NCBI GenBank assembly: GCA_964542475.1
Contig: CAZIUL010000067.1
Location: forward strand, 1-21,310
From: CAZIUL01 sp964542475
GTDB lineage: Bacteria; Planctomycetota; B15-G4; CAYZWU01
Reading direction: 5' to 3'
DNA length: 21,310 nt
Part shown: positions 8,260-16,252 of the stretch, piece after piece
Layout: each line of letters starts with the position of its first letter
Position numbering within the stretch: position 1 is the stretch's first letter
Program-made: the position numbers and the translations under genes
Notes under the pieces: generated by a model
The model's input: only the letters and a program-made list of their open reading frames with translations
Database searches by the model: none
Told to the model about the DNA's origin: nothing

Positions 8260-9795
8260 TTAGAAATAACCCAATCTCCTCAATTGCCGTATCTCTTCCT
8301 CGGAAGGAGCGCCTATCTCTACCTTCCCGTCAAAATCCAAGGTCCGATTCATTCGGAGCGTCTCGATGGATTTCTTCAAAACCCTGGCCGCGCTCCCTGC
8401 CCCCTCTGGATTCGTGGGTTCAAGCTCTCCCGGATCTTTTGCCACGTCGTAGTAAAACCATTGCACGGTCCCATCGGCCGTGCTCCGGCGTACGAGTTTC
8501 TTTCTGCCCAGCATTGCGGCAACCTGCTCCTCGAACTGGAGGATTAGTTCTGAAAAGACGGGGCGCTCAGGCAGATACGCCTGATCCTCCTCCCGAATCA
8601 CCGGCCACAGGGAAAGTCCGTCCAAATTGGAAGTAAGTGGAAGCCCGAGCATTTCCAAAACCGTGGGGTATAGGTCCACAAGGCTCACAAGGCCGTCATA
8701 TGAACCCTGGAACGTGCCGTCCGGGCCGGGAACGACAAGGATGAGGGGAATGTCCACATTCTCGGTATGGACATCTTCTGCATGCCCCCATTTCCCATGC
8801 TCTAGGAAACCTTCCCCATGGTCCCCTGTTACCACGAGGATGGTTTCATCGAGCAGGCCCATCTCCTCAAGTTTCCGAAGAAAACACCCGAGCGCATGGT
8901 CCGTGTAAGCCACCTCACCGTTGTAGATGGAAGTCAAGTAGTCGATTCTCTTCACAAGGGCGGGATCATCCTTTCCGTTGAAATCGAGAACGATCCTGGC
9001 GGAGATCTCTTCAAGATCCATGGAAGGGTACATATCAATCAATCCGGATCTCAACCTCTCGTAATCGAACAGAAAACTATCCTGGGGAGAAGATGGGCGC
9101 CATTCATTGAACTGCCGTGACCACAACTGGATCCCCAGCGGATTGCCCTCCCTTGCCAACAAGGCACCCTTGCCCGGAAGCGCCACACCGTATTTTTCCT
9201 TGAAGCTATCAGGAGGAGTGTAGGGCGCATGGGGATCCATCACGTGCAGGTAAAGAAAGAACTTGTCCTCTTCTTTTTTTCCCCTGATCCATTCCAGGGC
9301 CTTGGCCAGTACCTGCTCCACATCGCCTTCAGGCCGGATAAAATCGTCAAATCCCTGGTCGAAATGAAAACGGGAAAGTATGTGCGGATTGTTTACCAGC
9401 GCGGCGGTCCTGTATCCCACAGCATGTAGGCGTTCGGCCAGGGTGACGTGATCCGTATTCAGCATGCTGGAGGTCCCATTTCCCCAATTGGGCCCCCCGA
9501 TGGCTCCATGACGGCCGGGGTATAAACCGGTGAACAGTGAGGCTACCGACGGTTTCGTCCAGGAAGAGGGGGCAATGGTGCGGCGAAAACACACGCCTTT
9601 CCCTGCCAGGCGATCCATACACGGGGTGAGATCCCCCTCAAAGCCATAAACACCCAATCGATCGCACCGTATGGTGTCGATCAAAACAATGATGACGTTC
9701 GAGCCATGGGGCAAATCCTGACCGGTACAGCTCGCGAACATACAAACAGCCGGTGAAATAAAAAAAGCGATAAAAAATGCTCTGCAGCGATTCAT
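8260..9795 (-). CDS. Sulfatase/alkaline-phosphatase superfamily lipoprotein
   Basis: The mature domain begins with IIVLIDTIRCDRLG, the metal-binding opening of the sulfatase superfamily (Asp40 and Asp45). Further on comes VVTGDHGEGFLEHGKWGH, the second metal site. The region aligned with the sulfatase C/S-x-P-x-R signature reads WTKPSVASLFTG, so Thr80 takes the place of the Cys or Ser that becomes formylglycine, and the Arg is a Val. Thr is the nucleophile in phosphoethanolamine- and glycerophosphate-transferring relatives, so sulfate ester hydrolysis is doubtful. The N terminus from the chosen ATG is a signal peptide with a lipobox-like FASC (Cys23). The frame extends to 10062, but that part overlaps the upstream gene and is not family-like. 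No good Shine-Dalgarno supports the start, which stays uncertain. The gene follows the SGNH hydrolase gene by 47 bp. Confidence 0.85.
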   Translation of the reverse strand: MNRCRAFFIAFFISPAVCMFASCTGQDLPHGSNVIIVLIDTIRCDRLGVYGFEGDLTPCMDRLAGKGVCFRRTIAPSSWTKPSVASLFTGLYPGRHGAIGGPNWGNGTSSMLNTDHVTLAERLHAVGYRTAALVNNPHILSRFHFDQGFDDFIRPEGDVEQVLAKALEWIRGKKEEDKFFLYLHVMDPHAPYTPPDSFKEKYGVALPGKGALLAREGNPLGIQLWSRQFNEWRPSSPQDSFLFDYERLRSGLIDMYPSMDLEEISARIVLDFNGKDDPALVKRIDYLTSIYNGEVAYTDHALGCFLRKLEEMGLLDETILVVTGDHGEGFLEHGKWGHAEDVHTENVDIPLILVVPGPDGTFQGSYDGLVSLVDLYPTVLEMLGLPLTSNLDGLSLWPVIREEDQAYLPERPVFSELILQFEEQVAAMLGRKKLVRRSTADGTVQWFYYDVAKDPGELEPTNPEGAGSAARVLKKSIETLRMNRTLDFDGKVEIGAPSEEEIRQLRRLGYF

Positions 9796-9842
9796 AAGTA
9801 ATCGATCGGCAAATGTGCCAACCTTTCTTTTCGCCAACAAAA

Positions 9843-11153
9843 TCAAAAATCCGGCGGCAATGACAGACAGCCCAGGCGTGTCAGCTCCCGGCGCAGCATC
9901 TTTGCCATTTCCATGTGCCCCTGCTCCAGAAAATGACAACCGTCCGAAAAAAGGTCCGGATGATGGGATTCGAAATATTCCTGAACGTCGATGACAAAAA
10001 CGCTGTTCTTCCCAGCAAAGGCCCGGATCGCCTCGTTGTACTCCGGAACACGGCACCGCCACAACGGGGCCTTCAACATCTCCTCGACACTCATGCGATG
10101 CGGCCGCGTCAGTATCACCACCCGTGTCCCGTGTTTCCTGCCGGTTTCCACGAAACCGTTCAGGTTATCCGTGTACTCCTCGACCGAGACCCTGTGAACG
10201 GATGAGACGGTTGTATCGGATTGGACCGCTCCCCGCTCGGAGAGGTAATGCTTCAGGCAGAGATAGAACTTGAAGTTCAGGAGCAGGCGCTGCAGGAACA
10301 CGATGGCTCCCGGGGGCGCCTCGAAAGAGTTGTCGGGCCTGCCCATGGCAAACGCAATGTCGTTCCACCCGAAGGAGACGAGCACAAGGTCGGGCGTATA
10401 GGTCTCTACCTCCTGCTGAAAACGCTTGAGCCCCTGGTACGATGAATACCCGGCGCACCCAGCGTTGAGAACCTCGTACTTCAACGGCCCTGACCCGGAG
10501 ACGGTCTCCTTGTCGAGCACACCCTGCAGTCTCGACGGCCATGGAACCGCCTTCGGAGGGCCTTCCGTGTTCGAATCGCCGTAGCAGATCACGCGGAACA
10601 CACCTTGCGGCTTTGGAACATCCACCTCCGGCCCCTTGAACCCCTGCGACGTGTAAGGCGGAACAAACCTGGGCCGCCAGAAAAGAACAGGGTCCGGCAG
10701 TCGATATTCGTCGGCGGTGATGTGCGCCATGCGCCAGTCATTGGTCCCTTTCTTCCAGACGGTTTTCATCGGTGTATCGTGTTCCAGGACCCCCCTCATG
10801 ACGAGCTTCTGCGCTGTCCACTCCAGCGTGCCGAACGGAATGATGACTGCCATGGGAAGCAGAATGACCGCCTTAATCGGTTTGCCGGGACGAAAATCGA
10901 GCATCCCGCTCTTTTTGATCCACTGCCCCGGCATCAGGTCAAACGCGAGGTTCACCCCGAGCAGCACACAGCCGATGCAGACACCCGCAAAGGTGCCGTA
11001 AAAAGGAAACAAAAGCACATACAGGCATAAGGCCGTCGGATTGAATCCCAGCAGAAAAAGCGCATACCCTGTCTTGTACCTCCGCTTGATCAGCCAGGGC
11101 TGAAAGAGAAACAGGTATAGCAACAACGGTATCAGAAGCTTGATCGGGATCAT
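9843..11153 (-). CDS. Membrane-anchored SGNH/GDSL-family hydrolase
   Basis: From the ATG chosen, the protein has 436 residues. About 70 N-terminal residues hold two or three hydrophobic helices and another lies near 95-112, so the enzyme domain is tethered to the membrane. That domain shows the SGNH blocks: GDSNTEG with Ser194, the block II Gly in NAGCAGYSS, GWND with Asn264, and DGCHF with the Asp404/His407 pair. Family members are esterases, often deacetylases or acyl-carbohydrate-modifying enzymes. With an O-antigen-ligase-like gene and a sulfatase-superfamily gene downstream, a role in trimming or modifying a surface glycan is a fair inference. The frame extends to a TTG at 11189, but the ATG at 11153 has GGAAAG 6 bases upstream and starts just before the first helix. 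It heads the minus-strand run. Confidence 0.83.
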   Translation of the reverse strand: MIPIKLLIPLLLYLFLFQPWLIKRRYKTGYALFLLGFNPTALCLYVLLFPFYGTFAGVCIGCVLLGVNLAFDLMPGQWIKKSGMLDFRPGKPIKAVILLPMAVIIPFGTLEWTAQKLVMRGVLEHDTPMKTVWKKGTNDWRMAHITADEYRLPDPVLFWRPRFVPPYTSQGFKGPEVDVPKPQGVFRVICYGDSNTEGPPKAVPWPSRLQGVLDKETVSGSGPLKYEVLNAGCAGYSSYQGLKRFQQEVETYTPDLVLVSFGWNDIAFAMGRPDNSFEAPPGAIVFLQRLLLNFKFYLCLKHYLSERGAVQSDTTVSSVHRVSVEEYTDNLNGFVETGRKHGTRVVILTRPHRMSVEEMLKAPLWRCRVPEYNEAIRAFAGKNSVFVIDVQEYFESHHPDLFSDGCHFLEQGHMEMAKMLRRELTRLGCLSLPPDF

Positions 11154-11343
11154 TTTGTTCTTTCCGTTCCAAGAAGCAGCAAACAGCAACTTTCCGGATG
11201 TTCACCGGGATAAAGCACCGTTAATACTACAGAAACAGGACCTCAATTTGAAGTGAGTCGTTTGCGTAGTTTTTTGGTCATGCGAGCGCCTTCTCGCCAT
11301 GCTGCTGTTGCTTTGTCCGGGCAAAACCCAGGCGAAAGCTTTT

Positions 11344-11372
11344 TTGACCACTTCCAATAAATGATTTATAAT
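11344..11372 (+). promoter_or_regulatory. Sigma-70-type promoter for the symporter operon
   Basis: TTGACC (11344-11349), a 17-bp spacer and TATAAT (11367-11372) give a near-consensus promoter. It would start transcription about 45-50 nt before the ATG at 11427. It lies in the 273-bp divergent region between the SGNH hydrolase gene and the symporter gene. No clear promoter was found for the opposite direction. Confidence 0.75.
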
Positions 11373-11426
11373 ACGGCCGGGAGCAATCGAGGCAGGTTTT
11401 GTTTCTCGTCAGGCGAACTACTAAAA

Positions 11427-13151
11427 ATGACAGGCAACAATGATTTTTTTGGCTTGAGCGTTACCAACTGGGCTGTGATAGCCGCGTACCTCGCGCTCAT
11501 CACCGTGATCGGCTTCTGGACCATGAGAAGGGTGAAAGACGCGGCCAGTTTTTTCATCAGCGACCGCAAGTCCGGCAAGCTGCTCATGATGTTCTACGCC
11601 TTCGGCACCGGAACCCACTCGGACCAGGCTGTGAGCGTGGCTGCGAAAACGTACCGCACAGGCGCGTCCGGGATTTGGTACCAGTGGCTCTGGCTGTTCG
11701 CCACCCCTTTCTACTGGGTTCTCGCGCCTGTCTTCAGGAGGATGCGCTCCGTCACGACCGCTGACTACTTCAGCGCGAGGTTCGGCTGTAGCGTGGGCCT
11801 GCTGTTCGCAGCCGTGGGCATGCTCAACCTGATGGTGAACATCGGGGTCATGCTCAAGGGATCCGGCGAGATGGTCACCGCTGTCTCGGGGGGGAGCATC
11901 CCCCCCTCCTACGCGATCATAGGCATGGCCGTGCTGTTTGTGCTCTACGGGCTCGCCGGGGGTCTGAACGCCGCGATCATGACTGACTTCATCCAGGGGG
12001 TGCTGACAATCGTGCTCTCCTTTCTCATCCTGCCGTTCGCACTCGACGCTGTGGGCGGACTAAGCGGCCTTCGCGAGACCGTGAACAGCCCGGCCATGTT
12101 CGAGATCGTGGCTCCCGGCGAGATCACCGCGTTCTACATCTTCATCATTTCGCTGAACGGTTTGATAGGGTGGGTGACCCAGCCTCACAACCTGAGCATG
12201 TGCGCTGCCGGGAAAACCGAGATGGACGGCAGGGTCGGGCTTGTTACGGGCATGCTGACAAAAAGGATCTGTACAATCGCTTGGGTGCTCACCGGGCTTT
12301 GCGCGGTCGGGCTTTACATGGACAAGGCGGACGTGGATGTTGACCATGTGTTCGGGCTGATGGCAAGGGACATCCTGCCCGGGATCGCACCCGGGCTGAT
12401 AGGCCTTTTCATCGCTTCCATGCTGGCAGCGGTGATGAGCTCGTGCGACGCCTTCATGATCACCGCGGCCGGGCTGTTCACCGAAAACATCTACAAGCCC
12501 TTGATCGCCCCGGGGAAAAGCGAGAAACATTACGTCGGAATCGGGCGCATCGCATCAATAGTCGTTGTGATGGGCGGGATATTCTTCTATTCGCAGTTCA
12601 CCAGCGTGGTGGATGGGCTCGAGATCTTCTGGAAAGTCACCGCCATGATGGGCATCTCGTTCTGGGTCGGGCTTTTCTGGAGAAAGACAACTGCTGCCGG
12701 AGCCTGGGCATCAACGCTCGTTGGTTTCGCGGCCCTGCTTTTCACAAGCAAGATCAGCCTCATAGGCTGGGACTTCAACGCACGGTGCGCTGATTCGCTT
12801 CCCGAGTTCATGCTCTTCGAAGGAAGGCTATACCTACCCTGGCAGATGATCATCTACCTTTCAGCCGGGCTGCTGACCCTGATCGTGGTGAGCCTGTTCA
12901 CGAAACCGAGGGACAAGGCGACCCTCGACAGGATCTACGAATGCCTGCGCACGCCTGTCATGGAGGGCGAGCCTGAGGTGCCTCCATTCACGCTTCCGCA
13001 AGGAGTAAAGCCTGCAAAGCGCAGCGTGCTCCTAAAGCACCCCGACTTCGAGATCATGAAGCCCAGCCTGATCAGCGTGGCCGGTTTTCTGGGGGCATGG
13101 ATCGCGGTCGGGCTCCTGATAGGCTCGTTCTTCTGGATACTCAAGGGATAG
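11427..13151 (+). CDS. Sodium:solute symporter family transporter
   Basis: The 574-residue protein has about 13 hydrophobic helices and the sodium:solute symporter (SSS) hallmark around LYGLAGGLNAAIMTDFIQG, in the middle of the helical core. The conserved early segment GFWTMRRVKDAASFFISDR is also typical of the family. Members use the sodium gradient to take up small organic solutes across the inner membrane; the substrate cannot be read from the sequence. The ATG at 11427 is preferred over an upstream ATG at 11361, because that one would start before or at the promoter's -10 box and adds a non-conserved, polar leader. The following methyltransferase-like gene begins 6 bp after the stop, so they are almost surely co-transcribed and the substrate may be linked to that enzyme. 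Confidence 0.92.
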   Translation: MTGNNDFFGLSVTNWAVIAAYLALITVIGFWTMRRVKDAASFFISDRKSGKLLMMFYAFGTGTHSDQAVSVAAKTYRTGASGIWYQWLWLFATPFYWVLAPVFRRMRSVTTADYFSARFGCSVGLLFAAVGMLNLMVNIGVMLKGSGEMVTAVSGGSIPPSYAIIGMAVLFVLYGLAGGLNAAIMTDFIQGVLTIVLSFLILPFALDAVGGLSGLRETVNSPAMFEIVAPGEITAFYIFIISLNGLIGWVTQPHNLSMCAAGKTEMDGRVGLVTGMLTKRICTIAWVLTGLCAVGLYMDKADVDVDHVFGLMARDILPGIAPGLIGLFIASMLAAVMSSCDAFMITAAGLFTENIYKPLIAPGKSEKHYVGIGRIASIVVVMGGIFFYSQFTSVVDGLEIFWKVTAMMGISFWVGLFWRKTTAAGAWASTLVGFAALLFTSKISLIGWDFNARCADSLPEFMLFEGRLYLPWQMIIYLSAGLLTLIVVSLFTKPRDKATLDRIYECLRTPVMEGEPEVPPFTLPQGVKPAKRSVLLKHPDFEIMKPSLISVAGFLGAWIAVGLLIGSFFWILKG

Positions 13152-13157
13152 GAGAGA

Positions 13158-14198
13158 ATGACTGTGAACGGATATGCCGAGACCCTTGCGAGGTTCGAGA
13201 GCATCGCCCGAAACAAGCCGAAAAACGAGACCATGGCCGCGCTGATCATCGACTCGCCGTGGCTTCCCGGTTTTGCCGGGCAGAACACCATCGACTTCTT
13301 CTTCGAGACGCATGCGTGGCTCGCGGCCTACGAAAAAGCGCACGCCGAACTTCCGGGCACGGCGTTCGTTCCCGGATCCTGGGTCGAGTTCGGCATGGCA
13401 GCGGAGCCGAGCGGCTGGGGCGCGGGCATGAGGTGGAGCGCGGATTCGCCCCCGTCGATCCTGCCATATCCGGGCGGGCTTGCCGGGCTGCTCGACGCAA
13501 AGGAGCCTGATCCGGAAAGGGACGGGCTCATGCCGGTTATACTGAGGCGGTACGAAAGTTTGATGCCGGAGCTGAAGAGGCTCGGCACAGCGCCGCGCAT
13601 GGCTGCCGCACGCGGGCCCCTGGCGATTGCATCGCACCTCATGGGTATGACCGAGTTCCTGATGGCAACGCAGCTCGAACCCGACAGGTGCCTGAAGCTT
13701 CTTGACGTGGCAACGAGCCTCTGCACCAGGTGGCTTTCCTGCCAGCTCAAAAGGATGGACGATCCGATCGGCGTGCTCGTGCTCGACGACGTGGTTGGAA
13801 TGATGGGCCCATCCGACGCGGAGCGCTTTGCCTTCCCCCTGCTGAAAAGGATCTTCGACGCGTACCCGGACCTTATCCGCATCTATCACAACGACACGCC
13901 CAACAAGGCGGTTTACAAGGGTCTGTCGGGCATCGGCATGGATGTGTTCAACCTTAGCCACGAGATCGACCTGCAGGAGGCGCGTTCGCTCCTGGGACCG
14001 GATGTGGTGCTCATGGGCAACATCCCTCCGCTCGATGTGCTGCTCAGGGGAGCACCCGCGCTCGTGCGCGAAAAAACCGAAGAGCTCCTTTGCAAGGCAT
14101 CGATTGTTGGCCCCTTGCTGATCTCGCCCGGAGGCGGCGTCTCACCCGGCACCCCCATCGAGAACCTGGCTGCAATGATAGAAGCCGTGCAACGGTAA
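13158..14198 (+). CDS. Uroporphyrinogen decarboxylase (UroD/MtaA/CmuA) family protein
   Basis: The 346-residue protein has the UroD-family TIM-barrel layout. It contains LVLDDVVGMMGPSDAERF, then IRIYHNDTPNK, then VVLMGNIPP, and ends with LISPGGGVSPGTPIENL. In the methyltransferase branch (MtaA, MtbA, CmuA) a zinc-binding His-x-Cys plus a later Cys in SPGC activate the thiol of coenzyme M or another acceptor. Here these positions read His244-Asn-Asp246 and Gly326, so the Cys ligands are missing. The residues expected of a true haem-pathway decarboxylase are also not evident. It is probably a methyltransferase relative with a changed acceptor or a non-canonical metal site. Translation starts at an ATG whose AGGAG overlaps the stop codon of the symporter gene. 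No corrinoid protein gene lies nearby. Confidence 0.85.
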   Translation: MTVNGYAETLARFESIARNKPKNETMAALIIDSPWLPGFAGQNTIDFFFETHAWLAAYEKAHAELPGTAFVPGSWVEFGMAAEPSGWGAGMRWSADSPPSILPYPGGLAGLLDAKEPDPERDGLMPVILRRYESLMPELKRLGTAPRMAAARGPLAIASHLMGMTEFLMATQLEPDRCLKLLDVATSLCTRWLSCQLKRMDDPIGVLVLDDVVGMMGPSDAERFAFPLLKRIFDAYPDLIRIYHNDTPNKAVYKGLSGIGMDVFNLSHEIDLQEARSLLGPDVVLMGNIPPLDVLLRGAPALVREKTEELLCKASIVGPLLISPGGGVSPGTPIENLAAMIEAVQR

Positions 14199-14225
14199 CT
14201 CCTACCAAACTCATCAACATTTATC

Positions 14226-14255
14226 TTGGGATTCAAGAGCTGTTCCCTGTATAAT
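14226..14255 (+). promoter_or_regulatory. Promoter of the beta-helix protein gene
   Basis: TTGGGA at 14226-14231 and a perfect TATAAT at 14250-14255 are 18 bp apart. A strong Shine-Dalgarno, TAAGGAGGA at 14274-14282, precedes the ATG at 14289. The gene therefore seems to be a separate transcription unit, although no terminator is visible after the preceding gene. Confidence 0.65.
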
Positions 14256-14288
14256 GCCGGAACACGAGATATCTAAGGAGGAACTGCC

Positions 14289-15833
14289 ATGTTCAATGGA
14301 ATCATTTCCGTAAGCATCGCTTTTACTCTTGTTTTTGTTTCAACAGCCCAGGCCGCCACCATTCACGTGCCAACCGACCAGCCAACGATCCAGGCAGGCA
14401 TTGACAATGCTGTAAACGGAGACACAGTGCTCGTTGCTTCGGGAACCTATGTCGAAAACATCAATTTTCTGGGCAAGGCGATAACCGTTAAAAGCGAAGA
14501 AGGGCCGGATGTCACGGTCATCGACGGGGGAAACGGCGTTTCCCCTTACAAGAGCGTTGTGACCTTCGAAAACGGGGAAAATCCGGATTCGGTGCTGGAC
14601 GGCTTTTCAGTCATCAACGGGCAGGGGAATTTAATTCCATACTGTAATGAACGCGGAGGCGGAATCTACTGCGAAGGCGCTTCCCCGACCATCATAAACA
14701 ACGTGATCGCTCACAACGCGATCGCCGTGATTCATGGAGGCTGGGCGAGCGGCGGCGGAATCTACTGCAACGGAGCCGCGCTGATCGAAAACAATATCAT
14801 CCATGAAAACGGCTCCTACGGTTATGCCAGTGGAGGGGGGATTTGCTGCATGGGTTCCTGCACAGTGAAAAACAACATCGTGTACGGCAACGGGACCATG
14901 TACGGAGGAGGCGGGATACAGTGCAGCGGCAACTGTATTCTTGAAAACAACGTGCTCTTCAACAACTGGGCCGATGTGGAGGGCGGCGGTATCTCCTGCA
15001 GCGGGTTTGCCACAGTCATGAACAACATCGTTTTCGACAATACCGGAGGCGGCTTCGAACCAGGCGGCGGCATCTCCTGCTCCGGTTCCTGCATCGTGTC
15101 GAACAACCTGATATTCAACAACACCGACTGCGGCGTGTCATGCCGCGGCGCCTGTCTTCTCAACAACAACACGGTTCATGGAAACTCCGAGATGGGGATC
15201 TGGTGCTCTTACTACAGCAGCAGCCCTGAAATCTACAACTCGATCCTGTGGGATAACGGGACCGACGAGATCAGCCTCCAGCCAGGCGCCGATCCGGTGG
15301 TCAACTACTGCGATGTCAAGGGAGGTTGGCCGGGCATCGGCAACATCGATGCCGACCCGCTGTTCGTCGATACGACCGCTAACGATTTTCACCTGACATG
15401 GGGATCACCCTGCAAAGACTCGGGCGACAACTCTGCGCTCGGAATTCCTGATTACGACTTCGAAGACGATCCACGTATAGCCTACGGCACCGTTGACATG
15501 GGCGCGGACGAGTTTTACAGGCACCTGTACTACACTGGAGACGCGACACCCGGCGGTTCGGTTGCTTTGAAGTTCGTGGGCGACCCGGGAACCGCACAGG
15601 TCGGGCTCATTATCGGTTTCGATGTCTTTGATCCGCCCATCCCCGGAGCATATGGCGACTGGTACATCAAGCCGCCCATGCTGCTCGTTCTCGGCTTGGG
15701 GCCGATTCCATCGAATGGAGTGTATGTTCTTCCCGGGACTTTGCCACCCACGCCCGCCGGACCGTACACGGTCCACTTCCAGGCCATGATCGGGATAAAG
15801 CTGACGAACCTTTGCACGATGAACGTGCAGTAA
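14289..15833 (+). CDS. Secreted Cys-rich right-handed parallel beta-helix protein
   Basis: A signal peptide (about residues 1-22, ending STAQA) is followed by the usual entry of pectate-lyase-like helices: IHVPTDQPTIQAGID, then GDTVLVASGTYVENI. From about 120 to 306 there are seven coil repeats of 25-32 residues built on GGGIxCxG followed by xNNIxxxN. Their Cys residues recur at equivalent positions and would stack along the helix. After about 385 come IPDYDFEDDPR and VDMGADEF, a tail often seen at the end of such proteins, and then a ~100-residue beta-rich C-terminal domain. No catalytic residues of a lyase or glycosidase can be identified, so the role could be binding or structural as well as enzymatic. 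It is expected to be exported to the periplasm, the surface or the medium. Confidence 0.85.
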   Translation: MFNGIISVSIAFTLVFVSTAQAATIHVPTDQPTIQAGIDNAVNGDTVLVASGTYVENINFLGKAITVKSEEGPDVTVIDGGNGVSPYKSVVTFENGENPDSVLDGFSVINGQGNLIPYCNERGGGIYCEGASPTIINNVIAHNAIAVIHGGWASGGGIYCNGAALIENNIIHENGSYGYASGGGICCMGSCTVKNNIVYGNGTMYGGGGIQCSGNCILENNVLFNNWADVEGGGISCSGFATVMNNIVFDNTGGGFEPGGGISCSGSCIVSNNLIFNNTDCGVSCRGACLLNNNTVHGNSEMGIWCSYYSSSPEIYNSILWDNGTDEISLQPGADPVVNYCDVKGGWPGIGNIDADPLFVDTTANDFHLTWGSPCKDSGDNSALGIPDYDFEDDPRIAYGTVDMGADEFYRHLYYTGDATPGGSVALKFVGDPGTAQVGLIIGFDVFDPPIPGAYGDWYIKPPMLLVLGLGPIPSNGVYVLPGTLPPTPAGPYTVHFQAMIGIKLTNLCTMNVQ

Positions 15834-15880
15834 GCCGGACAAACTAACAAGCTCACGCCGCCTTCCAGGAGAATCAGCTT

Positions 15881-16168
15881 GCGCCGGTTAAACAATGGAG
15901 GGCGCCGCTCCGTCGGCGCCGGAAAAGGCGGCAAGGGACTGCCGCCCTCCAGGGGAATCGCATTGCGCCGGTTAAACAATGGAGGGCGCCGCTCCGTCGG
16001 CGCCGGAAAAGGCGGCAAGGGACTGCCGCCCTCCAGGGGAATCGCATTGCGCCGGTTGAACAATGGAGGGCGCCGCTCCGTCGGCGCCGGAAAAGGCGGC
16101 AAGGGACTGCCGCCCTCCAGGGGAATCGCATTGCGCCGGTTGAACAATGGAAGGCTCCGCTCCGGCTT
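15881..16168. repeat. Tandem array of 84-bp repeats with nested hairpins
   Basis: Three complete 84-bp units (15881-15964, 15965-16048, 16049-16132) differ by a single A/G change. A partial fourth unit begins at 16133 and a diverged partial copy lies before unit 1 (about 15855-15880). In unit 1, GGCGCCG/CGGCGCC (15901-15907, 15914-15920) and GGCGGCA/TGCCGCC (15927-15933, 15940-15946) form two 7-bp stems with 6-nt loops. TGGAGGGCG/CGCCCTCCA (15896-15904, 15943-15951) can close around them, giving a two-armed fold. Because 84 is a multiple of 3, several frames stay open across the array; these are artefacts. The array fills the gap between the beta-helix gene and the tRNA-Pro remnant. Confidence 0.9.
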
Positions 16169-16176
16169 GCAACAAA

Positions 16177-16208
16177 ACAGGACCGGGCTTTGCTTCACCC
16201 GGTCCTGT
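16177..16208 (-). terminator. Rho-independent terminator downstream of the tRNA-Pro 3' end
   Basis: An 11-bp perfect stem (ACAGGACCGGG at 16177-16187, CCCGGTCCTGT at 16198-16208) closes a 10-nt loop. On the minus strand it is followed by TTTTGTT. It lies 18 bp beyond the CCA end of the tRNA-Pro fragment and in the same direction, so it is probably the original terminator of that tRNA gene. Confidence 0.75.
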
Positions 16209-16225
16209 CTTGGTGGTATTTAAAC

Positions 16226-16252
16226 TGGTCGGGGTGAGAGGATTTGAACCTC
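16226..16252 (-). other. tRNA-Pro 3' fragment, putative attachment site (att)
   Basis: On the minus strand these 27 nt read as the T-stem, T-loop (TTCAAAT) and 3' acceptor strand of a tRNA: CACCCCG, discriminator A and an encoded CCA. A 3' acceptor strand ending in G72-A73 implies a C1-G72 pair, which in bacteria marks tRNA-Pro. The 5' side stops matching inside the T-stem, and no anticodon, D-arm or 5' acceptor follows. An isolated tRNA 3' end with its terminator is what remains at the far end of an element that integrated into a tRNA gene. By that geometry the element would extend to higher coordinates, with the rebuilt complete tRNA beyond it; none is seen up to the window end. Confidence 0.75.

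Noticed and set aside
13032..13961. A 309-codon minus-strand frame
   Set aside because: It is antisense to the symporter end and the UroD-family gene, has no recognisable domain and follows from the codon bias of those genes.
15841..16145. Integron attC sites (GTTAAAC and GTTGAAC fit the GTTRRRY core)
   Set aside because: No matching RYYYAAC core sits at the other end of a self-complementary site, the units contain no cassette genes, and there is no integron integrase.
15881..16168. CRISPR array
   Set aside because: The 84-bp units are contiguous and nearly identical throughout, with no variable spacers, and no cas genes lie nearby.
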